Assembly (NCBI GenBank): GCA_937872925.1
Contig: CALMUT010000336.1
Span: 1-38,696, forward strand
DNA from: an uncultured Myxococcales bacterium
GTDB taxonomy: Bacteria; Myxococcota_A; Polyangia; Polyangiales; Polyangiaceae
Direction: 5' to 3'
Length of the DNA: 38,696 nt
Both the position numbers and the translations under genes were made by a program. Shown one piece after another: positions 33,327-38,696 of the stretch (the first letter of the stretch is position 1; every line of letters begins with the position of its first letter). The notes beneath the pieces are model-generated. The model saw only the letters and a list, made by a program, of their open reading frames with translations, was not told the DNA's origin and made no database searches.

Positions 33327-34133
33327 ATGAAGACGCGCACTTGGGCACTGATCGCCGTTGCAGTTGCGGGTTGTGGCAGCCCGCCGTCACAGCCAGCCGA
33401 ATCCCCCGCGGCGCCGGAACCAACGCCGGCGGCCAGCGTGACAGAGCCGGCGCCGACGGAGGCTCCTGCTGAAGCCCCGCCTACGGAAGCGCCTGCGGCG
33501 CCGCAGACCAAAACAGAACCGCCACCGCCCGGGTCACCCACCGAGAAGTTGATGCGATCGCACTTCAAGGAGACCGAGCAGATCCGAAAGGCGGTCATCT
33601 CCGGCAACATGTCGGCGGCGGTTGCCCCTGCCAAAGCTCTGTCGAACATTGACGGACTGGAAAAGCTGGCCAAGAACTGGAAGCCTTCCGTGACGGCATT
33701 GCAGGCCGCCGCCGAACGCGTCGGTAGCAGCCCGGACATCCCCGCTATCGCCGCGGCCACAGCAGATATCGGTGTCGCTTGCGGGGCGTGTCATCGGTCC
33801 ACCAGCGGGCCCAAGCCGGAGGTCGGCACCGCGCCTGCAGCCGGGACCACGGTAAAAAGCCGTATGCAGCGCCACATCTGGGCGAGCGAGCGCTTGTGGG
33901 AGGGCCTCTATGTTCCTTCCGACGACGCCTGGAAAGCCGGCGTAGACGGCCTGGCTGGCGAAGCCTTTCCTAAGGAGATCCTCAAGAAAGGTGGCGTGCA
34001 TGCGCGCAGCGCAGCGGACCGCCTGAAGCGACTCGTGGACACCGCGGGTGCGAAGAAGTCGCCGCAGGATCGCGCCAAGGTGTACGCCTCCTTGCTGGAG
34101 ACATGCTCGGCCTGTCACCAAGCGACGAAGTAA
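33327..34133 (+). CDS. Dihaem cytochrome lipoprotein with two tandem c556/c'-like domains
   Basis: A 268-residue exported protein. ATG 33327 starts a signal with lipobox VAGC (C16). Residues ~17-70 are a Pro/Ala/Glu/Thr-rich spacer. Two helical modules follow, each ending in a single haem motif: module 1 with KLMRSHFKETEQIRKA and CGACH (C152, C155, H156), module 2 with SRMQRHIWASERLWEGL and CSACH (C260, C263, H264). In both, a Met (M76, M180) near the module start is well placed for the sixth ligand. Cytochrome c556/c' proteins have a four-helix bundle with C-terminal CxxCH, so this looks like an internal duplication of that unit. A periplasm-facing electron-transfer role tethered to a membrane is inferred. 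Convergent with the membrane-protein gene at 34158. Confidence 0.8.
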   Translation: MKTRTWALIAVAVAGCGSPPSQPAESPAAPEPTPAASVTEPAPTEAPAEAPPTEAPAAPQTKTEPPPPGSPTEKLMRSHFKETEQIRKAVISGNMSAAVAPAKALSNIDGLEKLAKNWKPSVTALQAAAERVGSSPDIPAIAAATADIGVACGACHRSTSGPKPEVGTAPAAGTTVKSRMQRHIWASERLWEGLYVPSDDAWKAGVDGLAGEAFPKEILKKGGVHARSAADRLKRLVDTAGAKKSPQDRAKVYASLLETCSACHQATK

Positions 34134-34149
34134 CACCTCTGACGCGTCC

Positions 34150-34173
34150 GGGTGGCATTAGAAGGTGCCACCC
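34150..34173. terminator. Hairpin overlapping the convergent stop codon
   Basis: Perfect 8-bp inverted repeat GGGTGGCA (34150-34157) and TGCCACCC (34166-34173) with an 8-base loop that contains the stop codon of the minus-strand gene. It lies 17 bases after the cytochrome stop and could end transcription from both sides. No U-tract. Confidence 0.4.
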
Positions 34174-34805
34174 ACGTGAATCAGCGTGGACGACGAGCTA
34201 CCGGATGCGCCTGGATTGAAACGTTCGAGGGCGTCGGTATAGTCGCGGGCGTTGCCGGCCGCGATGAGGTCACCGGTGAGGAGAATCGCGCTCTCGAACG
34301 CAACACCGGCGCCGATGCCTTTGGCGCGGTCACTGTCGTCGAGAAAGCCATAGGTCGCTGTCCCCAAGCCCGCTGCGATGCCAACGATCCAAACGATCGT
34401 TAGCACGTCGAACTGACTATTGACTGCCTGCATGCGCTTCAGCTCGTCCTTGCGGAACGTTTCTGGATTCTGTTTCAACTCAGATCTGAGGTCGCTGACC
34501 TGCCCGGGAGTGCGGAAGAAGATCACGCTACCGGCGGCAAGCTCAAGCAAGCCGAAGCCAGCGAGGGGGTACGCGGCCCCTTCAAGGATCTCGTCGTCCT
34601 GGAAGTACAGGACTGCCGCGCCGCCGATAGAAGCGCCGCCCGCAATCATGCCGGCCAAGCCGAGACCCCGCTCCCCGTCGAAGTAGGAGTCCATCTTGGC
34701 CTCCATCCCGGCCTGGTCGAGGGACTGACCGGAGGCTGACGCGGACATCAGACTCAAGATTGCGCTGAGAAGTACCGATACGACGCGAGAGGAGCTCAAG
34801 GACAT
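34158..34805 (-). CDS. Small exported or membrane protein of unknown function
   Basis: A 215-residue protein with a signal peptide (VVSVLLSAILSLMSASASG) and two or three further hydrophobic segments (GLGLAGMIAGGASIGGAAVLYF, YPLAGFGLLELAAGSVIFF, VLTIVWIVGIAAGLGTATYGF). The remainder has Gly-rich turns and a charged loop (DLRSELKQNPETFRKDELKRMQ). No family is recognised. The ATG 34805 is six bases from a perfect 16-bp palindrome and lacks a clear Shine-Dalgarno, so transcripts may be leaderless. The operator-like site suggests regulation by a factor not encoded next to it. Convergent with the cytochrome gene. Confidence 0.65.
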   Translation of the reverse strand: MSLSSSRVVSVLLSAILSLMSASASGQSLDQAGMEAKMDSYFDGERGLGLAGMIAGGASIGGAAVLYFQDDEILEGAAYPLAGFGLLELAAGSVIFFRTPGQVSDLRSELKQNPETFRKDELKRMQAVNSQFDVLTIVWIVGIAAGLGTATYGFLDDSDRAKGIGAGVAFESAILLTGDLIAAGNARDYTDALERFNPGASGSSSSTLIHVGGTF

Positions 34806-34810
34806 GGGTA

Positions 34811-34826
34811 GAATGAATATTCATTC
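34811..34826. promoter_or_regulatory. Perfect 16-bp palindrome GAATGAATATTCATTC (TetR-type operator candidate)
   Basis: All eight base pairs of each half are symmetric about 34818/34819. The gene at 34158 starts six bases away, so a bound protein would block its transcription or translation start. The sequence type, GAATGNNNNNNCATTC with AT-rich centre, is like operators of TetR-family repressors. No TetR gene is in this window. Confidence 0.6.
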
Positions 34827-34917
34827 AGTTTGTGATGTCAAGCCTAAGGCTGGGCCTGAGCCAGAGTTTGCTCGGAACTGCCGCGGGGCGCCTTGGCAGA
34901 ACCCGTTTCCGGGATCC

Positions 34918-35712
34918 TCAGCTGGGGACCCACTCGGCTGCTGCGCCCGCGAAGTCGAGGCCCGACACCACTCCGAGGACTTGGCGATCGTCTACCACGA
35001 CGGCGTGCCTGGCTCGGGTGGCCACCGCTTGAGCGGCCACGTAGTGCAGCGCAGCACCTTCGCGCACCGTGATGAAGCGTGGACTCATCACGAGATCGAC
35101 CGTGTCTGCGCTGAAATAGCCGCGCGCTTCGAGGGCTTCGCGCTGGGTCAATAGCCCGACGGGCCAGCCGCGTTGGTCGACCACGACGATGGCGCTCGTT
35201 CCTACTTGTCGCAGCCGGGCAACAGAGAAGTCGATCTGCTCCTTTGCCTCGACGACTTGTACCGGCGTGCTCATGACCGTGTCGATGATCGTGGTAACTC
35301 GCGCGTCTGCCACACAACGCATCACGTCGCGTGTACTGAGCACGCCATAGAGATGTTCCCCTTTCGAGGCAAAAACGCGGTGCACGCGCCGCTCGACCAT
35401 GCGCCCTGAAGCGACGCGAACGGTCTCGACTTCCGGATCCACTACCACGACGTCCGGATTGGCGATCTCGCGCACTTTTTTCCGGGGTAGGCGCAGGTGT
35501 AGCGCACCGTGCTTCTCGTCGACCTCCACGGAGCCAGCCGCGAGCAGGTCCGTACGGCTGATCACGGCCGCTACGGGATTGTGTCCGTCCGTGACGGCTA
35601 GGGAAGAAACGCCGTGGTTCGCCAGGCGATCCCGAGCCGTGTCCAGCTCCGCGTCCGCGGAAATCGTGAACACGGGCTGCGACATATAACGAGAGATGAG
35701 TCGGTCCAGCAT
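34918..35712 (-). CDS. Protein with four CBS motifs (two Bateman modules)
   Basis: A 264-residue protein made of CBS motifs, which as pairs bind adenosine nucleotides and regulate partner proteins. Motif starts: YMSQPVFTISADAELDTARDRLANHGVSSLAVTD (1), VMSTPVQVVEAKEQIDFSVARLRQVGTSAIVVVD (3) and VMSPRFITVREGAALHYVAAQAVATRARHAVVVDD (4). Motif 2 lies within VHRVFASKGEHLYGVLSTRDVMRC, with its start diverged by insertion of a strand-rich segment (HLRLPRKKVREIANPDVVVVDPE). No effector domain is fused, so it may act on a separate protein. I start at ATG 35712; an upstream frame to 35814 is composed of atypical codons and would leave 11 bases to the divergent gene. Confidence 0.82.
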   Translation of the reverse strand: MLDRLISRYMSQPVFTISADAELDTARDRLANHGVSSLAVTDGHNPVAAVISRTDLLAAGSVEVDEKHGALHLRLPRKKVREIANPDVVVVDPEVETVRVASGRMVERRVHRVFASKGEHLYGVLSTRDVMRCVADARVTTIIDTVMSTPVQVVEAKEQIDFSVARLRQVGTSAIVVVDQRGWPVGLLTQREALEARGYFSADTVDLVMSPRFITVREGAALHYVAAQAVATRARHAVVVDDRQVLGVVSGLDFAGAAAEWVPS

Positions 35713-35825
35713 GCCGGGCGAACGAGCAAGTCGCGTTCCATCGGGGATCCGCGTGCTTTTTGCCTTGAGATCCCTCAACCCAGGGGTGCCTTTGAACCCC
35801 GACGGATGCGACATACCCTACGGGC

Positions 35826-36317
35826 ATGGCAAAGCTCGACGAGGGGAAGCACGACGTGGAGTTGTGCCTGCTTGTGATTGGCGGGGCGAGTGACGTGTTC
35901 GAGCAGGCTCTGCCGCTCACCGACGGTGTGCTCATGCTCAAAGAATTGGCGAGTTGGCGTCCGAGTCTGCGCGTGCATTGCTTTGGACGCGACCCGTTCT
36001 CGGACGCGGGGGAAGCAAAGCGCTTGTCTGCGCTATTCGCAGAGGTCGACGCGCTGGTGCTGACGGATGCGCCGGAGAAGGGACGTCACTACGCGTCCAG
36101 CGTCATCGAGCAAGTAGAGCGGGCAATCCATCTCGGAAAACCCGGCATTCCAACTGCCGTATTTGGCGGTCAAGCCCTTGCGGACGAGTGGGTGACTCTG
36201 AGTTCCAACAAGCCGCTATACGTGGGTGAGCCCATCGCGGACAATGCAATGCAAGTCGTCAAAGCGCTACTCCGCGCCACCCTACGCACGACGGTGCGTC
36301 CGCCACCTGTGACCTAG
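35826..36317 (+). CDS. Conserved protein of unknown function, Rossmann-like
   Basis: A 163-residue soluble protein with alternating strands and helices: VELCLLVIGGASDVFEQAL, PSLRVHCFGRDPFSD, VDALVLTDAPEKGRHYASSVIEQVERA, IPTAVFGGQALADEW, then a C-terminal helix ending in a Thr/Arg/Pro tail. The strand GG.SDVF loop after the first strand could bind a phosphate, but it is not a P-loop. No family recognised. Divergent from the CBS protein; convergent with the gene at 36371 with a 53-base gap. Confidence 0.6.
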   Translation: MAKLDEGKHDVELCLLVIGGASDVFEQALPLTDGVLMLKELASWRPSLRVHCFGRDPFSDAGEAKRLSALFAEVDALVLTDAPEKGRHYASSVIEQVERAIHLGKPGIPTAVFGGQALADEWVTLSSNKPLYVGEPIADNAMQVVKALLRATLRTTVRPPPVT

Positions 36318-36370
36318 CGCGCGGTGTTGATTGGTCCCGGCACGTTCTTCTTTTCTTCGAGGTCCAGCCG

Positions 36371-37351
36371 CTAAGACATTCCGAAGTCTTCTTCGGAAAC
36401 TTCGTCATCGAAGGCCTCGTCGTCGGAGTCGCTACCCGGGACGTCCACCCAGTCCTTGGAGTCAGGACCTGAACTCTCCGGAGCTGCATCCGCGGCAGGC
36501 TTCGCGCCGGCCAAAGGTTTCGCGTTTGCTGCAGGCGGAGCTTCGACGAGGGGCTTGGCGCCGTTGTCCGGGGCGGTCGCCTTGGGCGCCGTCTCGGTTT
36601 TGGCAGGTTCGACGTAGCCGTGAGCGAGGGCGATCTTCTCAGCGATGACGCTCTTGTAGACGTGAGGGAGCGGCACATACTCGACCAACACGAAGGGAGG
36701 CATCTCAGCCAGCAGGTCCACCTCAGTGAACGGCTTGCTCGACTTAGACTTCGCTAGCGCGCCTTCGATGATCTTGCCTAGTTCGGTCTTTGGAAGCCGT
36801 TTTGCCATCTCCGCGACAGTGATGCCTTCCACGATGTCCGCGTGCGTTACGAGGTTGTCGAGCAACGCGCGCTCCAGCATGAACGCCGTGTGCTCCTTCG
36901 AGATCCGGTACTTGTCCTGATCTGAAGCGGGCGCGTCCCAGAAGTCACCTTCGACGAGGAACTGCCAGATCTTCTTGCTGTCCAGAAAGCGCACGCGATC
37001 GTCTGGTTTGAACACGCCCACGATGGACTCGCAGTCGGTCTCTCCTTCATCTAGCGCGATCTGCAGGTCCTCTGCCGCGGACTGCCATGACTTGCGTGCG
37101 GCGATCTTTTGTTTGAGCCCCGTCGTCAGTACCAGAATACTTGCGCGGAGGCGGGGCTGATGCGCCAAGCCTTCCATGATGGCGTCTGGCGTGAAGTGTC
37201 GCACGAAGTCTTCCGGGCTTCGCCGCCCGCTTTCCAACGCGTGTTCGATGGCATGCGCGAGAAAACGATCTTTGCCTTGTTCCAACCGCGACTTGAATCG
37301 CTTCGCTTCGTCATCGGCAGCCTGGAGCGTCGACTTTTGAACTTCGGTCAT
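36371..37351 (-). CDS. Conserved protein of unknown function with acidic C-terminal tail
   Basis: A 326-residue soluble protein. ATG 37351 has AGGAG nine bases upstream. The N-terminal ~230 residues are mainly helical: AADDEAKRFKSRLEQGKDRFLAHAIEHALESG, PDAIMEGLAHQPRLRASILVLTTGLKQKIAARK, KYRISKEHTAFMLERALLDNLVTHADIVEGI, TELGKIIEGALAKSK, and LPHVYKSVIAEKIALAHGYVE. After residue ~240 it becomes a low-complexity Pro/Ala/Lys spacer and ends in an Asp/Glu/Ser-rich tail (GSDSDDEAFDDEVSEEDFGMS). I know no function. It lies on the same strand as the Pro/Lys-rich tail-anchored protein, with a long hairpin between. Confidence 0.65.
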   Translation of the reverse strand: MTEVQKSTLQAADDEAKRFKSRLEQGKDRFLAHAIEHALESGRRSPEDFVRHFTPDAIMEGLAHQPRLRASILVLTTGLKQKIAARKSWQSAAEDLQIALDEGETDCESIVGVFKPDDRVRFLDSKKIWQFLVEGDFWDAPASDQDKYRISKEHTAFMLERALLDNLVTHADIVEGITVAEMAKRLPKTELGKIIEGALAKSKSSKPFTEVDLLAEMPPFVLVEYVPLPHVYKSVIAEKIALAHGYVEPAKTETAPKATAPDNGAKPLVEAPPAANAKPLAGAKPAADAAPESSGPDSKDWVDVPGSDSDDEAFDDEVSEEDFGMS

Positions 37352-37430
37352 TGCGGCAGATCTCCTGTGTTCTCGGTCATTGAAACACAGATCCCGCGGC
37401 GGTGTCCGTCGTCGTGTCGCCCAAAGTCAG

Positions 37431-37465
37431 CGACATAGATCCGCGACCATCGCGCATCTATGTCG
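37431..37465 (-). promoter_or_regulatory. Long hairpin between two minus-strand genes
   Basis: Arms 37431-37445 and 37451-37465 pair at 14 of 15 positions with a 5-base loop (ACCAT). It lies 80 bases before the start at 37351 and 48 bases after the stop at 37514, and no U-tract follows in the transcribed direction. It may be a leader structure, a processing site or a weak terminator. Confidence 0.45.
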
Positions 37466-37513
37466 TCGTACCTGAACGTACGCCACCCTCTTCCTCGCTG
37501 CGCGTGCGCGGAC

Positions 37514-38696
37514 TCAGCGCAGCACGAACAGCAGCACCGCGACCAGGGCGATCAGCGCGAGCACCACGACGACCCAGCGACTGGGGCTCCCGGAAGGCGG
37601 CGGCACGGAACTCGGAGTCGACTTCAGATCGGCTGCGGCTTTCGGAATTTCAGCAACTGAGTCCGCCAGGGGGCGCAGCACAAAAGCAACAGCGGCGGAT
37701 TTTGGTTCGGCTGCGGACTTCGCTCGGGTTTCGGTCGCGGCGTTCTTGTCACGCTCTTCGGCGTCGTCGGCAACCATCACCGAGGGGAAGTGCTCGCCCG
37801 TTGGCACCCGGCGCGGAGGCGCACGAGCGGCGCCGACTTGAACGGACTCCGTCTTGGGAAGGGCGGGAGCTGCCGGGCTTTCGCCCCTGGCGCGATCCGC
37901 GGAGGTTTCGCTTGCGCCCGGGTTGGGTCGTTTCAGCGCGGGGCGTGCCGCAACCTTCGGAAGCGGTTCGGTTTCTGCTTCGGCTTCAGACTCCGGGACA
38001 TGAAGGATCTGAACTCCCGCGTCGGGCGGAGCGAGACCTTGCAAGGTTGCCATGGGCGGGCGACGAGCTTTGGGGGGGCCGTCTCCTCGCACCGAAAGGG
38101 AGTCTAATTGCCGCTGATCGACAGCGACTTGGTGGATCTCCGGCTGCGAATCGCCGTCGCGGCGAGCATATGCATCCACCACCGCTGCGCCCGACGCCGG
38201 TGGGGTCGACGTGTCTTGAGCGCCGCGATCCCATACCGGGGCAGTCGGCCGCATGCTGACCGGTCGTTCCCCATCAATCGCTCCGGGCTCAAGAACACGC
38301 CAGTCCGCTGCGGAACTCTTGAAGGGTTTGGGGTGCGCCGGAGACGCTGAGCCCGCCCCGGCGCTGAACGCCACCTTACTTAAGGCGAGGCTTGAGTCCA
38401 GAATGGGTGGCTTTCTGACGTGCGCGGGTTTGTCTGGCGGGACCTTGGCTCCAGACTTTTCGATCGCCGGTGGCGACGCTGGCGACGCTGGCTTTTTCGC
38501 TTCGACCTTGTCGGCGACCGCCGGCCCAGTCGCCGGCTCCGGCTTCTTCGGAGTTGCGCCTGCGGAAATAGGAGGCGGGTCCGGTTTCTTCGGGGCTACC
38601 TTGGCGAAAGCGGGAGGCGGAACTCGGTCCGGTGTCTTCGCTTCGACCTTCGCGTCAGGGGGCGATGGCGTTGGCTCGGGCTTCTTCGGTTCGACC
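37514..38696 (-). CDS. Pro/Lys-rich repeat protein with C-terminal TM anchor (N-terminus beyond window)
   Basis: An open frame enters from the right edge and ends at TGA 37514, giving 394 codons with the N-terminus missing. The outer part is Pro/Lys/Ala/Glu repeats (PKKPEPTPSPP, APKKPDPPPI, ATPKKPEPATGP, VEAKKAPSAPSAPP), typical of extended envelope-spanning spacers. A less ordered region follows, then a single C-terminal TM segment (WVVVVLALIALVAVLLFVL) ending in Arg, giving a tail-anchored layout. PKKP repeats recall TonB-like linkers, but TonB itself is anchored at the N-terminus, so the missing part must decide. It is cotranscribed at most loosely with the gene at 36371. Confidence 0.7.
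   Translation of the reverse strand, partial: VEPKKPEPTPSPPDAKVEAKTPDRVPPPAFAKVAPKKPDPPPISAGATPKKPEPATGPAVADKVEAKKPASPASPPAIEKSGAKVPPDKPAHVRKPPILDSSLALSKVAFSAGAGSASPAHPKPFKSSAADWRVLEPGAIDGERPVSMRPTAPVWDRGAQDTSTPPASGAAVVDAYARRDGDSQPEIHQVAVDQRQLDSLSVRGDGPPKARRPPMATLQGLAPPDAGVQILHVPESEAEAETEPLPKVAARPALKRPNPGASETSADRARGESPAAPALPKTESVQVGAARAPPRRVPTGEHFPSVMVADDAEERDKNAATETRAKSAAEPKSAAVAFVLRPLADSVAEIPKAAADLKSTPSSVPPPSGSPSRWVVVVLALIALVAVLLFVLR

Overview
The window is GC-rich, densely coding DNA that looks like a myxobacterium of the Polyangiales type. Supporting signs are about a dozen predicted lipoproteins, several with glycine/serine/threonine-rich linkers after the lipobox; an AgmX/PglI-type TonB-like protein; a membrane Ser/Thr protein kinase with the kinase domain at the C-terminus; a candidate sigma-54 promoter; and intergenic hairpins that mostly lack a U-tract. 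I found no tRNA, rRNA, CRISPR array, insertion sequence or prophage.

Layout. 1-1434: a GH57 glycoside hydrolase cut by the window edge. Its first ~180 bases read better as an unrelated minus-strand gene, so this may be a contig-end chimera. 1486-6235: an ArsR-family repressor divergent from a two-gene RND efflux operon, with a 24-bp operator between them. 6308-9475: two lipoproteins, a CbiX-type chelatase, and a lipoprotein with every copper-ligand motif of the PHM/DBH monooxygenases except that His replaces Met. 9651-13913: a three-gene minus-strand block (DUF4139/OmpA-like lipoprotein, small anchored protein, AgmX-like protein). 14398-16488: a stand-alone FusA2-type elongation factor G with a strong hairpin in its leader. 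16665-18670: a lipoprotein with alpha/beta-hydrolase features coupled to an unrecognised secreted protein. 18858-21963: a zinc-ribbon membrane protein overlapping a zinc-free MDR oxidoreductase, then an unrecognised convergent gene.

21988-25635: three repeat-linker lipoproteins, the last translationally coupled to a di-iron ferritin-like protein. 25700-28995: a membrane Ser/Thr kinase, an AraC regulator and a STAS-like protein. 29124-30121: a MerR-like regulator followed by a decayed alpha/beta-hydrolase gene. 30197-34805: a Cys-rich lipoprotein, a sphingomyelinase-type phosphodiesterase, an M28 peptidase, a two-domain dihaem cytochrome lipoprotein, and a small membrane protein behind a perfect 16-bp palindrome. 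34918-38696: a four-CBS protein, two unrecognised proteins and a Pro/Lys-rich tail-anchored protein that runs off the right edge.

The genes mostly work at the cell envelope: export, lipoproteins, redox enzymes and secreted hydrolases, with local regulators. The three most interesting items are the PHM/DBH-like lipoprotein with a Met-to-His change at the CuM site, the Cys-rich lipoprotein/ferritin-like pair, and the tandem cytochrome c556-like lipoprotein. All functions are inferred from motifs read by eye; no database search was run.
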